From Cornus controversa (lineage: Eukaryota > Streptophyta > Magnoliopsida > Cornales > Cornaceae): a stretch of 64,000 nucleotides of DNA. The DNA is taken from assembly GCA_026545225.1 (NCBI GenBank), contig CM048849.1, forward strand, positions 15,011,541-15,075,540, written 5' to 3'. The position numbers and the translations under genes are program-made. Under the pieces are notes generated by a model that worked only from the letters and a program-made list of their open reading frames with translations, was not told the origin of the DNA and ran no database searches. Positions 1 through 12,513 of this stretch are shown in pieces (the stretch's first letter is position 1; each line of letters begins with the position of its first letter).

Positions 1-1254
1 AAAGAGGATGAAGATCGGATCGATATGCTTGTTGTTTCTTTTAGATGTCTAAACGATCGAATTTGCCAAAAAAATAACGTACGATTCTAATTGTGGCACG
101 ATTTCTCTAGAAATGGGACTTTTTGAATCAAAACAACTCAAACAAAACAAGTTTAAAATCATTGTTATCATGCTCGTTTCTTTTGGATGTCCAAACGGTT
201 GAATATTGCACAGAGCATCATGCAGTTGTGATCATGAACGATTTCGGCTAGCAATTCCTCTTTTCGAATCAGAATAACTAAAAAAACATAATGAAGATCG
301 GATCGACATGTTCGTTGTTTCATTTCAACAACTAGAAGGTCTAATTTGGTAAAAACCAACGTATGGTTCTGATTGTGGCCCGATTTTTTGAGAAATGAGA
401 CTTTTCAAATCGAAACAACTCTAACAAAACTAGTTTAAAATTATTTTTGCAAAATTCGTTTCTTTTGGATGTCCAAACAGTCGAATCTGGCATAAACCAC
501 CATACGGTTGTGATCATACACGAGCTCTGCTTGAAATTGCTCTTTTTGAATCAGAACGACTGTAACAAAATAGGATGAAGATCGAATCGACATGCTCATT
601 GTTCCTTATGCACGTCTAAACTGTCGAATTTGGCAAAAAGTAACGTACGATTCTGATTGCCGCACGATTTCTTTAGAAACGAAACTTTTAGAATCAAAAC
701 AACTCAAACAAAACTAATTTAAAATCATTTTTGCCATACTCATTTCTTTTGAATGTCCAAACAGTCGAATATAGCACAAAGCACCATACGGTTGTGATCA
801 TGCACGATTTTTACTAAGAATTGCTCTTTTCGAATCAGAACGACTCAAACAAAAGAGGATGGAGATTGTTTCTTTTAGACGTCTAGACGGTCGAATCTAG
901 CAAAAAATAACGTATGATTCTGATTATGGCATGATTTCTCTAAGAATAAGACTTTTTGAATCAAAACAACTCAAAGGAGACTAGTTTAAAATCGTTGTTG
1001 TCATGTTAGTTGGAAGTCTAAACGGTCGAATCTGGAACGAATCGCCATATGATTGTAATCATGCACAATTTCAGCTAGGAATTGCACTTTTTGAAATATA
1101 ACGACTCAAATAAAACAGGATGTAGATCGGATCAACGTGCACATTGTTTCTTTTAGACAGTAGACGGTCGAATTTGACAAAACGCAATGTTCAATTATGA
1201 TTGTGCCACGATTTCTCTCAGAATGCGACTTTTCAAATAAAAAAAACTTAAACG
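1..1254. repeat. Left HOR unit U0 (partial: end of L6, then L7-L10)
   Basis: Dimer anchors fall at 145 (L7), 427 (L8), 711 (L9) and 978 (L10). Bases before 145 are the A half of L6, without the 14-bp insertion seen in younger units. L9 already carries the roughly 17-bp A-half deletion (aggatggagattgtttc near 860). The unit is visibly diverged from those after 11 kb. Confidence 0.9.
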
Positions 1255-1258
1255 AAAC
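1254..1258. repeat. Target-site duplication, left copy (gaaac)
   Basis: The five bases gaaac lie directly before the LTR start and are repeated at 2863-2867 directly after its end. Uninterrupted units (for example at 11143 and 13924) contain gaaactactttaaaaatg once at this place, which confirms the duplication came with insertion. Confidence 0.95.
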
Positions 1259-2143
1259 TGTTAGCCTTATGTCTATTATCAATACTTGTTGTTTATATTT
1301 TGCTGATAACAAATTGTGTTATGTTCTTCTAATGTGTCTTTATCAAGTGTGATTAAGCTATAAGAAACAGATGATCAAAAATACAAAAGACATTTGAAGA
1401 CATTTACAGAAAGAGCTGAAGACATTGGAAGACGGTTGAAACACAAATCAAGAAGCCGACTCTCAAGCCTATCGTTTGCCAATACGTAAGAGTTAGGATA
1501 TTCTTGTAAACTCGTTGATGATTGAACTCTTGAGGCTCTATACCCTAAAAATGATCTTAAGATCTCTCATGCATTTCATACATGAAAAACTGTTTTTATC
1601 AAAATTTGGTTAAGTGTTGGATTCTAGGGGCAAAAACGTAAATATGATTTTTTCAATTAATCTTGACATAAAAAGTCCCGATAATTGTACCCCATAATTT
1701 TTCATAATCATATGAATTTTCTCAGCCCTAAATGACTTATTTTTGTCTTTCATTTTGCACAATGAGATTTTATTTCAAAGTTGTGAAAACTCATTTTGTA
1801 CTAAAACTGAAAAATCAGATTTTGAAACTATTTTTATTGAATTCAAATGGGGGGTACTTTGCTTATTTACATTGAATAACTTAAAGTAAATCGAAATATA
1901 AAAGTTTATGAGAGATTTACTTAAATGTTTTCAATGTAAATAAGAATATAGTGTGCAATACACTGTGCAAAAATTGAGTCTGAATTTGGCTAAGTCTGAA
2001 ACTGGTTTCTACCAACGAACCTTCAATCACCAACTGATTGAAACTAAAATCCATACCAGTAGCTTGTGTATAACTTCAAGTTCAGATTCATTTTTCTTAT
2101 GTCAAACAAATGTGCAAATTTTTCAAAACAAATTTCTTCACAT

Positions 2144-2283
2144 TTGACTAAGTTTGGTTTCCTAAAATATTTATCAAACATGCCAACCAATATGTTCATG
2201 TTTTTCAAAACTCTTGACTAAGTTTGGTTTTCTACATCCGATTTCAAACATGCCAACCAACATGATCAAGTTTTGCACTATAA
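2144..2283 (+). repeat. 70-bp tandem duplication inside the LTR
   Basis: Two adjacent copies start with ttgacta at 2144 and 2214. Both contain agtttggttt, then caaacatgccaaccaa, then a catg-rich stretch and ttttca or ttttgca. The second copy runs into the TATA-like box. Repeats of this kind in the U3 part of plant LTRs often carry promoter or enhancer elements; that role here is inference. Confidence 0.75.
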
Positions 2284-2285
2284 AT
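2279..2285 (+). promoter_or_regulatory. TATA-like box of the LTR promoter
   Basis: TATAAAT lies about 1.0 kb into the LTR, directly after the 70-bp duplication. This is where a copia U3/R junction would be expected. Transcription would start roughly 30 bp downstream, on the + strand. The call rests on motif and position only. Confidence 0.5.
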
Positions 2286-2828
2286 GTGTCATTAAACACT
2301 TGTTGAAACATAAGCTTACACTATCAAAAGCATTCATCATATTCTTATATTCACTCCCTCTTGAGCCTTATTCTGTTCAATTCATCAAAGAGATCTAGTG
2401 TGGGTGTTTTATTCAAAAAAGAGTTATCATTGTGAGAGTGTTATTGTATATCCCTCTCATAGAAAAGAGTTGTTGTTCTATCATTATTCAATCTTGTAAA
2501 AGTTCATTCTTCACATACAAAAAAGAACAAGGGTGGTGTGACCCAAAACGAAAGAAGTGGTGTGCTTTTTGTCTAGGTTTGCTCTCCACCCATAAGGAGG
2601 TGCCATAGTGGAATTGGGGAAGTCTCAAGAGGAGTCTTGAGCCGAGGAGTAGGAGTTACCGAACCTCGTTAAAATCGCCTTGTCAAGTGTTTGCAATCTC
2701 TCTATCCCTTACTTATTTTTATTTGTGCATATTCCTATTTATTGCTTATCACTTGCACTATTTATTACATTAGAATTCTATTATTTAAAATCGAAATATT
2801 TTGTATTGTTTGTCAAAGACTCTATTCA

Positions 2829-2838
2829 CCCCCCCCCC
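2829..2838 (+). repeat. C10 homopolymer near the LTR 3' end
   Basis: A run of ten C is followed by tctagagtct, 24 bp before the LTR end. A C-rich tract close to the U5 end is common in SIRE-like LTRs. The exact run length is prone to sequencing error. Confidence 0.8.
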
Positions 2839-2862
2839 TCTAGAGTCTATTATTGAGTAACA

Positions 2863-2867
2863 GAAAC
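2863..2867. repeat. Target-site duplication, right copy (gaaac)
   Basis: This matches gaaac at 1254-1258. Satellite sequence resumes with tactttaaaaatg, exactly as in uninterrupted L1 dimers. Confidence 0.95.
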
Positions 2868-5616
2868 TACTTTAAAAATGTTGTTGTCATGCTTGTTGAT
2901 CAAGCAAGATTTCTTCTAGGAATTCCTCTTTTCGAATCAGAAAGATTCAAACAAAACAGGATGACGATCATATCGACATACTTATTGTTTCCTTTAGATG
3001 TCTAGACGGTCAAATTTGGCAAAAAGTAATGTACGATTTTGATAGTGGCACAATTTCTCTAGAAATGGGACTTTTCGAATCAAAACAACTCAAACGAAAG
3101 TAGTTTAAAATTGTTGTTGTCATGCTCATTTCTTTTGTATGTCCAGACGGTTGAATCTTGCACAAAGCATCATACAGTTGTGATCATGCTTGATTTCTTC
3201 TTGGAATTCCTCTTTTCGAATCATAACGACCCAAACAAATAGGATGAAGATCGGATCGACAAGCTTGTTGTTTCATTTGGACATCTAGAAGGTCTAATTT
3301 GGCAAAAACCAACATACGATTCTGATTGTGGCACGATTTCTCAGAAAATTGGACTTTTCGAATCAGAACAACTCAAACGAAACTAGTTTAAAATTATTTT
3401 TATCATACTCGTTACTTTTGGATGTCCAGTCAGCCAAATCTGGCACATAGCACCATACGATTGTGATCATGTACGATTTCTGCTTGAAATTGCTCTTTTT
3501 GAATCAGAACGATTCAAACAAAACAGGATGAAGATTGAATCAACATGCTCATTGTTTCTTATGGACGTCTAGACGGTCGAATTTGACAAAAAGTAACGTA
3601 TGATTCTGATTGTGGCGTGATTTCTTTAGAAATGGGACTTCTCGAATCAAAACAACTCAAACAAAACTAGTTTAAAATCATTTTTGCCATGGTCGTTTCT
3701 TTTAGATGCCCAAACAGTCGAATCTGGCACAAGCACCATATGGTTATGATCATGCACGATTTCTACTAGGAATTTCTCATTTCGAATTTCTCATTTCGAA
3801 AGAGGATGAAGATCAGATCGATATGCTTTTTATTTCTTTTAGACGTGTAGACGGTCGAATCTAGCTAAAAGTAATGTATGATTCTGATAGTGACACGATT
3901 TCTCTAAAAATGGAAATTTTTGAATCAAAACAAATAAAAGGAAACTAGTTTAAAGTCGTTAATATTATGCTCGGTATTTTTGCTGGAAGTCTAGATGGTT
4001 GAATTTGGTACGAAGCACCATATGGTTGTGATCATACACGAATTCAGCTTGGAATTGCTCTTTTCGAAACATAATGACTAAAAAAAATAGTATGAAGATC
4101 GGATCGACTTGCACGTTATTTCTTTTAGACAATAGACGGTTGAATTTGGTAAAATGCAACATTCAATTCTAATTGTGGCACCATTAATCTCAGAATGCGA
4201 CTTTTCTAATGAAAACAACTCAAACAAAAGTAGTTTAAAATTATTTTTGGCATGCTCTTTTCTTTTGGATGTCCAGATGGTCGAATGTGGCACAAAGCAC
4301 CATATGATTGTGGTCATGCACGATTTCTGCTATGAATTTCTCTTTTCGAATCAGAATAACTAAAATAAAAGAGGATGAAGATCGGATCGATATGCTCGTT
4401 ATTTCTTTTAAAGGTCTAAACGGTTGAATTTGCCAAAAAATAACGTACGATTCTGATTGTGGCACGATTTCTCTAGAAATGGGACTTTTTGAATTAAAAC
4501 AACTCAAACAAAACAAGTTTAAAATCATTGTTGTCATGCTCGTTTCTTTTGGATGTCCAAACGGTTGAATATTGTACAGAGCATCATGCAGTTGTGATCA
4601 TGAACGATTTCTACTAGGAATTCCTTTTTTCCGAATCAGAATGACCAAAAAAACATAATGAAGATCGGATCAATAAGTTCGTTGTTTCATTTCAACATCT
4701 AGAAGGTCTAATTTGGTAAAAACCAACGTATGGTTCTGATTGTGGCCCGATTTTTTGAGAAATGAGACTATTCAAATCGAAACAACTCTAACAAAACTAG
4801 TTTAAAATTATTTTGGCAAAATTCATTTCTTTTGGATGTCGAGACAGTCGAATCTGGCATAAAGCATCATACGGTTGTGATCATACACGATTTCTGCTTG
4901 AAATTGCTCTTTTCGAATCAAACCTACTGTAACAAAATAAGACGATGATCGAATCGACATGCTCATTGTTCCTTATGGACGTCTAGACTGTCGAATTTGG
5001 CAAAAAGTAACGTACGATTCTGATTGTGGCACGATTCTCTAGAAATGAAAGTTTTAGAATCGAAACAACTCAAACAAACTAATTTAAAAATATTTTTGCC
5101 ATACTCATTTCTTTTGATTGTCCAAATAGTCGAATATGGCTCAAAGCACCATACGGTTGTGATCATGCACGATTTTTGCTAAGAATTGCTCTTTTCGAAT
5201 CAGAACGACTCAAACAAAAGAGGATGAATATTGTTTCCTTTAGACGTCTAGACGGTCGAATCTAGCAAAAAATAACGTAAGATTCTATGGCATGATTTCT
5301 CTAAGAATAAGACTTTTTGAATCAAAACAACTCAAAGGAGACTAGTTTAAAATCGTTGTTGTCATGTCATTTGGAAGTCTAAACGGTCAAATCTGGAACG
5401 AATCGCCATATGGTTGTAATCATGCACGATTTCAGCTAGGAATTGCACTTTTTGAAATATAACGACTCAAACAAAACAGGATGTAGATCGGATCAACGTG
5501 CACATTATTTCTTTTAGACAATAGACGGTCGAATTTGACAAAACTCAATGTTCAATTATGATTGTGGCGCGATTTCTCTCAGAATGCGACTTTTCAAATA
5601 AAAAAAAACTTAAACA
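2864..5616. repeat. Left HOR unit U1 (resumes after the LTR)
   Basis: All ten dimers are present in 2753 bp. L1 shows the roughly 49-bp B-half deletion (catgcttgttgatcaagc near 2889). L6 lacks the 14-bp insertion of younger units. A hand comparison of about 250 bp in L2/L3 with U4 shows roughly 17 differences, that is about 7% divergence. Confidence 0.93.
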
Positions 5617-8377
5617 AAACTACTTTAAAAATGTTGTTGTCATGCTTGTTGATCAAGCACGATTTCTTCTAGGAATTCCTCTTTTCGAATCAGAAAGATT
5701 CAAACAAAATAGGATAACGATCAGATCCACATACTTATTGTTTCTTTTAGATGTCTAGACGGTCGAATTTGACAAAAATTAATGTACGATTTTGATTGTG
5801 ACACAATTTCTCTAGAAATGGGACATTTCGAATCAAAACAACTCAAACAAAACTAGTTTCAAATTGTTGTTGTCATGCTCATCTCTTTTGGACGTCCAGA
5901 CGGTTGAATCTTGCATAAAGCATCATACAGTTGTGATCATGCTCGATTTCTTCTTGGAATTCCTCTTTTCGAATCATAACGACCCAAACAAAATAGGATG
6001 AAGATTGGATCAACAAGCTTGTAGTTTCATTTGGACATCTAGAAGGTCTAATTTGGCAAAAACTAACGTATGATTCTGATTGTGGCACGATTTCTCAGAA
6101 AATTGGAATTTTCGAATCAAAACAACTCAAACGAAACTAGTTTAAAATTATTTTTGTCATACCCGTTACTTTTGGATGTCCAGTCAGTCGAATCTAGCAC
6201 AAAGCACCATACAATTGTGATCATGTACGATTTCTGCTTGAAATTGCTCTTTTTGAATCAGAACGATTCAAAAAAAACAGGATGAAGATCAAATCAACAT
6301 GCTCATTGTTTCTTATGGACGTCTAGACGGTCGAATTTGACAAAAAACAACGTATGATTCTGATTGTGGCATGATTTCTTTAGAAATGGGACTTCTCGAA
6401 TCAAAATAACTCAAACAAAACTGGTTTCAAATCATTTTTGCCATGGTCATTTCTTTTAGATGTCCAAACAGTCGAATCTGGCACAAAGCACCATATGGTT
6501 AGATCATGCACGATTTCTACTAGGAATTTCTCTTTTCGAATTAGAGCGACTCAAAGAAAAGAGGATGAAGATCGGATCGATATGCTTGTTATTTCTTTTA
6601 GACGTGTAGACGGTCGAATCTAGCTAAAAGTGACGTATGATTCTGATTGTGACACGATTTCTCTAAGAATGAGACTTTTTGAACCAAAACAAATAAGAGG
6701 AAACTAGTTTAAAGTCCTTAATATCTTGCTCGGTATTTTTGCTGGAAGTCTAGATGGTCGAAATTGGCACGAAGCACCATATGGTTGTGATCATACACGA
6801 ATTCAGCTTGGAATTGCTCTTTTTGAAACATAACGACTAAAAAAAATAGTATGAAGATTGGATCGACATGCACGTTATTTCTTTCAGACAATAGACGGTC
6901 GAATTTGGCAAAATGCAACGTTCAATTCTGATTGTGGCACGATTTATCTCAGAATGCGACTTTTCTAATAAAAACAACTCAAACAAAACTAGTTTAAAAT
7001 TATTTTTGGCATGCTCTTTTCTTTTGGATGTCCAGATGGTCGAATGTGGCACAAAGCACCATATGATTGTGGTCATGCACGATTTCTACTATGAATTTCT
7101 CTTTTCGAATCAAATAAGTAAAACAAAAGAGGATGAAGATCGGATCGATATGCTCGTTATTTCTTTTAAATGTCTAAACGGTTGAGTTTGCCAAAAAATA
7201 ACGTACGATTCTGATTGTGGCACGATTTCTCTAGAAATGGGACTTTTTGAATCAAAACAACTCAAACAAAACAAGTTTAAAATCATTGTTGTCATGCTCG
7301 TTTCTTTTGGATGTCCAAACGGTTGAATATTGCACAGAGCATCATGCAGTTGTGATCATGAACGATTTCTACTAGGAATTCCTTTTTTCGAATCAGAATG
7401 ACCAAAAAACCATAATGAAGATCGGATCAACAAGTTCGTTGTTTCATTTCAACATCTAGAAGGTCTAATTTGGTAAAAACCAACGTATGGTTCTGAATGT
7501 GGCCCGATTTTTTGAGAAATGAGACTATTCAAATCGAAACAACTCTAACAAAACTAGTTTAAAATTATTTTGGCAAAATTCGTTTCTTTTGGATGTCCAG
7601 ACAGTCGAATCTGGCATAAAGCACCATACGGTTGTGATCATACACGATTTCTGCTTGAAATTGCTCTTTTCGAATCAAACCTACTGTAACAAAATAAGAT
7701 GACGATCGAATCGACATGCTCATTGTTCCTTATGGACGTCTAGACTGTCGAATTTGACAAAAAGTAACGTACGATTTTGATTGTGGCACGATTTCTCTAG
7801 AAATGAAACTTTTAGAATCAAAACAACTCAACAAAACTAATTTAAAATCATTTTTGCCATACTCATTTCTTTTGATTGTCCAAACAGTCGAATATGGCAC
7901 AAAGCACCATACGGGTGTGATCATGCACGAGTTTTGCTAAGAATTGCTCTTTTCGAATCAGAACGACTCAAACAAAAGAGGATGAAGATTGTTTCTTTTA
8001 GACGTCTAGACGGTCGACTCTAGCGAAAAATAACGTATGATTCTGATTATGGCATGATTTCTCTGAGAATAAGACTTTTTGAATCAAAACAGCTCAAAGG
8101 AGACTAGTTTAAAATCGTTGTTGTCATGTTAGTTGGAAGTCTAAACGGTCGAATATGGAACGAATCGCCATATGGTTGTAATCATGCACGACTTCAACTA
8201 GGAATTGCACTTTTTGAAATATAACAACTCAAACAAAACAGGATGTAGATCGGATCAACGTGCACATTGTTTCTTTTAGACAATAGACGGTCGAATTTGA
8301 CAAAATGCAATGTTCAATTATGATTGTGGTGCGATTTCTCTCAGAATACGACATTTCGAATCAAAAAAACTTAAACG
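5617..8377. repeat. Left HOR unit U2
   Basis: The unit is 2761 bp with ten dimers in the standard order. It is diverged from U4 and later units by scattered substitutions and small indels, and it has no 14-bp insertion in L6 (around 7160). Confidence 0.95.
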
Positions 8378-11143
8378 AAACTAGTCTAAAAATGTTGTTG
8401 TCATGCTTGTTGATCAAACACGATTTCTTCTAAGAATTCCACTTTTCGAATCAGAAAGATTCAAACAAAATAGGATGACGATCAGATCAACATACTTATT
8501 GTTTCTTTTAGATGTCTAAACGGTCGAATTTGGCAAAAATTAATGTACGATTTTGATTGTGACACAATTTCTCTAGAAATGGGACTTTTCAAATCAAAAC
8601 AACTCAAACGAAACTATTTTAAAATTGTTGTTATCATGCTCATCTCTTTTGGACGTCCAGATGGTTAAATCTTGCACAAAGCATCATACAGTTGTGATCA
8701 TGCTCGATTTCTTCTTGGAATTCCTCTTTTCGAATCATAACGACCCAAACAAAATAGGATGAAGATCGGATTGACGAGCTTGTTGTTTCATTTGGACATC
8801 TAGAAGGTCTAATTTGGCAAAAACCAACGTACGATTCTGATTGTGTCACGATTTCTCAGAAAATTGGAATTTTCGAATGAAAACAACTCAAACGAAACTA
8901 GTTTAAAATTATTTTTGTCATTCCCGTTACTTTTGGATGTCCAGTCAGTCGAATCTGCCACAAAGCACCATACGATTGTGATCATGTATGATTTCTGCTT
9001 GAAATTGCTCTTTTTGAATCAGAATGATTCAAACAAAACAGGATGAAGATCGAATCAACATGCTCATTATTTCTTATGGACGTCTAGACGGTCAAATTTG
9101 ACAAAAAACAACGTATGATTCTGATTGTGGCATGATTTCTTTAGAAATGGGACTTCTCGAATCAAAACAACTCAAACAAAAGTAGTTTAAAATCGTTTTT
9201 GCCACGATTGTTTCTTTTAGATGTCCATACAGTCGAATCTGGCGCAAAGCACCATATGGTTATGAACATGCACGATTTCTACTAGGAATTTGTCTTTTGG
9301 AATTAGAGCGACTCAAAGAAAAGAGGATGAAGATCGGATCGATATGCTTGTTATTTCTTTTAGACGTGTAGACGGTCAAATCTAGCTAAAAGTGACGTAT
9401 GATTCTGATTGTGACACGATTTCTCTAAGAATGAGACTTTTTGAACCAAAACAAATAAAAGGAAACTAGTTTAATGTCCTTAATATCTTGCTCGGTATTT
9501 CTGCTAGAAGTCTAGATGGTCGAATTTGGCACGAAGCACCATATGGTTGTGATCATACACGAATTCAGCTTGGAATTGCTCTTTTTGAAACATAACGACT
9601 AAAAAAAATAGTATGAAGATCGGATCGACATGCACGTTATTTCTTTTAGATAATAGACGGTCGAATTTGGCAAAATGCAACGTTCAATTCTGATTGTGGT
9701 ACGATTTATCTCAGAATGCGACTTTTCTAATCAAAACAACTCAAACAAAACTAGTTTAAAATTATTTTTGGCATGCTCTTTTCTTTTGGATGTCCAGATG
9801 GTCGAATGTGGCACAAAGCACCATATGATTGTGGTCATGCAGGATTTCTGCTATGAATTTCTCTTTTCGAATCAGAATAACTAAAACAAAAGAGGATGAA
9901 GATCGGATCGATATGCTCGTTGTTTCTTTTAGATGCCTAGACGGTTGTATTTTCCAAAAAAATAACATACGATTCTGATTGTGGCACGATTTCTCTAGAA
10001 ATGGGACTTTTTGAATCAAAACAACTCAAACAAAACAAGTTTAAAATCATTGTTGTCATGCTCGTTTCTTTTGGATGTCCAAACGGTTGAATATTGCACA
10101 GAGCATCATGCAGTTGTGATCTTGAACGATTTCTACTAGGAATTCCTTTTTTCGAATCAGAATGACCAAAAAAACATAATGAAGATCGGATCAACAAGTT
10201 CGTTGTTTCATTTCAACATCTAGAAAGTCTAATTTGGTAAAAACCAACGTATGGTTCTGATTGTGGCCCAATTTTTTGAGAAATGAGACTATTCAAATCG
10301 AAACAACTCTAACAAAACTAGTTTAAAATTATTTTGGCAAAATTCGTTTCTTTTGGATGTCCAGACAGTCGAATCTGGCATACAGCACCATACGGTTGTG
10401 ATCATACACGATTTCTGCTTGAAATTGCTCTTTTCGAATCAAACCTACTGTAACAAAATAAGATGATGATCGAATCGACATGCTCATTGTTCCTTATGGA
10501 CGTCTAGACTGTCGAATTTGGCAAAAACTAACGTACGATTCTGATTGTGGCACGATTTCTCTAGAAATGAAACTTTTAGAATCAAAACAACTCAAACAAA
10601 ACTAATTTTAAAATATTTTTGCCATACTCATTTCTTTTGATTGTCCAAATAGTCGAATATGGCACAAAGCACCATACGGTTGTGATCATGCACGAGTTTT
10701 GCTAAGAATTGCTCTTTTCGAATCAGAACGACTCAAACAAAAAAGGATGAATATTGTTTCTTTTAGACGTCTAGACGGTTGAATCTAGCAAAAAACAACG
10801 TATGATTCTGATTATGGCATGATTTCTCTAAGAATAAGACTTTTTGAATCAAAACAACTCAAAGGAGACTAGTTTAAAATCATTGTTGTCATGTCATTTG
10901 GAAGTCTAAACGGCTGAATCTGGAACGAATCGCCATATGGTTGTAATCATGCACGATTTCAGCTAGGAATTGCACTTTTTGAAAGATAACGACTCAAACA
11001 AAACAGGATGTAGATCGGATCAACGTGCACATTGTTTCTTTTAGAGAATAGACGGTCGAATTTGACAAAACTCAATGTTCAATTATGATTGTGGCGCGAT
11101 TTCTCTCAGAATGCGACTTTTCAAATAAAAAAAAACTTAAACG
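8378..11143. repeat. Left HOR unit U3
   Basis: The unit is 2766 bp with ten dimers. Its L6 (around 9930) still lacks the insertion. It is intermediate: closer to U4 than U1 is, but with many private substitutions, including a changed L1 anchor (ctagtctaaaaatg). Confidence 0.95.
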
Positions 11144-11376
11144 AAACTACTTTAAAAATGTTGTTGTCATGCTTGTTTATCAAGCACGATTTCTTCTAGG
11201 AATTCCACTTTTCGAATCAGAAAGATTCAAACAAAACAGGATGACGATCAGATCCACATACTTATTGTTTCTTTTAGATGTCTAGACGGTCGAATTTGAC
11301 AAAAATTAATGTACGATTTTGATTGTGACACAATTTCTCTAGAAATGGGACATTTCGAATCAAAACAACTCAAACA
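11144..11376. repeat. Dimer L1 of U4 (B half with 49-bp deletion)
   Basis: The dimer is 233 bp. The B half jumps from catgcttgttt to atcaagcacgatttc, removing the gatgtccagacgg and caaagcacc boxes. This deletion is present in every U1-U10 copy and is the best landmark for the HOR. The A-half end (agatgtctagacggt, tttgacaaaaa, tctctagaaatggga) resembles L6. Confidence 0.93.
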
Positions 11377-11660
11377 AAACTAGTTTAAAATTGTTGTTGT
11401 CATGCTCATCTCTTTTGGACGTCCAGACGGTTGAATCTTGCATAAAGCATCATACAGTTGTGATCATGCTCGATTTCTTCTTGGAATTCCTCTTTTCGAA
11501 TCATAACGACCCAAACAAAATAGGATGAAGATCGGATCAACAAGCTTGTAGTTTCATTTGGACATCTAGAAGGTCTAATTTGGCAAAAACTAACGTACGA
11601 TTCTGATTGTGGCACGATTTCTCAGAAAATTGAAATTTTCGAATCAAAACAACTCAAACG
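11377..11660. repeat. Dimer L2 of U4 (pairs with L7)
   Basis: The dimer is 284 bp. It shares with L7 the blocks agcatcat, cagttgtgatcatg, gaattcctcttttcgaatca, ggatcaacaag and catctagaaggtctaattt. Confidence 0.9.
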
Positions 11661-11944
11661 AAACTAGTTTAAAATTATTTTTGTCCTACCCGTTACTTTT
11701 GGATGTCCAGTCAGTCGAATCTGGCACAAAGCGCCATACAGTTGTGATCATGTACGATTTCTGTTTGAAATTGCTCTTTTTGAATCAGAACGATCCAAAC
11801 AAAACAGGATGAAGATCGAATCAACATGCTCATTGTTTCTTATGGACGTCTAGACGGTCGAATTTGACAAAAAACAACGTATGATTCTGATTGTGGCATG
11901 ATTTCTTTAGAAACGGGACTTCTCGAATCAAAACAACTCAAACA
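11661..11944. repeat. Dimer L3 of U4 (pairs with L8)
   Basis: The dimer is 284 bp. It shares with L8 cagtcgaat, gaaattgctctt, gatcgaatc, acatgctcattgtt and cttatggacgtctagac. Confidence 0.9.
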
Positions 11945-12228
11945 AAACTAGTTTAAAATCATTTTTGCCACGATTGTTTCTTTTAGATGTCCATACAGTC
12001 GAATCTGGTGCAAAGCACCATATGGTTATGATCATGCACGATTTCTACTAGCAATTTCTCTTTTTGAATTAGGGCGACTCAAAGAAAAGAGGATGAAGAT
12101 CGGATCGATATGCTTGTTATTTCTTTTAGACGAGTAGACGGTCGAATCTAGCTAAAAGTGATGTATGATTCTGATTGTGACACGATTTCTCTCAGAATGG
12201 GACTTTTTGAACCGAAACAAATAAAAGG
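11945..12228. repeat. Dimer L4 of U4 (pairs with L9)
   Basis: The dimer is 284 bp. It shares with L9 aaaatcatttttgcc, acagtcgaat, aagaggatgaaga, the tagc form cgaatctagc, and an aaagga-actag junction into the next dimer. Confidence 0.9.
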
Positions 12229-12513
12229 AAACTAGTTTAAGGTCGTTAATATCATGCTCGGTATTTCTGCTGGAAGTCTAGATGGTCGAATTTGGCACGA
12301 AGCACCATATGGTTGTGATCATACCCGAATTTAGCTTGGAATTGCTCTTTTCGAAACATAACGACTAAAAAAAATAGTATGAAGATCGGATCGACATGCA
12401 CGTTATTTCTTTTATACAATAGACGGTCGAATTTGGCAAAATGCAACGTTCAATTCTGATTGTGGCACGATTTATCTCAGAATGCGACTTTTCTAATCAA
12501 AACAACTCAAACA
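12229..12513. repeat. Dimer L5 of U4 (pairs with L10)
   Basis: The dimer is 285 bp. It shares with L10 ggaagtcta, agcttggaattg or agctaggaattg, a taacgact block after gaaa, a tgcac block before the pyrimidine stretch, atagacggtcgaattt, gttcaatt, and ctcagaatgcgacttttc. Confidence 0.9.

Larger units (their letters stand above)
1259..2862 (+). mobile_element. Solo LTR, Ty1/copia, probably SIRE/Maximus-like
   Basis: A 1604-bp segment unlike the satellite interrupts one HOR unit. It begins TGTTAG and ends GAGTAACA, giving TGTTA/TAACA terminal inverted repeats, and it is flanked by the 5-bp duplication gaaac. There is no internal coding region and no second LTR, so it is a solo LTR, as left by recombination between the two LTRs of a full element. 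The length above 1 kb, the gccgag and ccgaacctcgtt blocks in the downstream half, and the C-run followed by tctagagtc near the 3' end recall SIRE/Maximus LTRs of plants; the lineage is from memory and less certain than the class. The U3-R-U5 order implies + orientation. A solo LTR cannot be dated by LTR-LTR divergence. The intact target duplication and its presence in a single unit indicate insertion after this HOR formed. Confidence 0.9.

Noticed and set aside
1953-2147. A 64-codon open frame inside the LTR
   Set aside because: It lies within the non-coding U3 part of a solo LTR and has no recognisable similarity to any protein.
1259-2862. A DNA transposon or Helitron instead of an LTR
   Set aside because: The TGTTA/TAACA ends, 5-bp target duplication, 1.6 kb length, TATA-like box and C-rich U5 end fit an LTR. 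Helitrons make no target duplication, and no long terminal inverted repeats are present.
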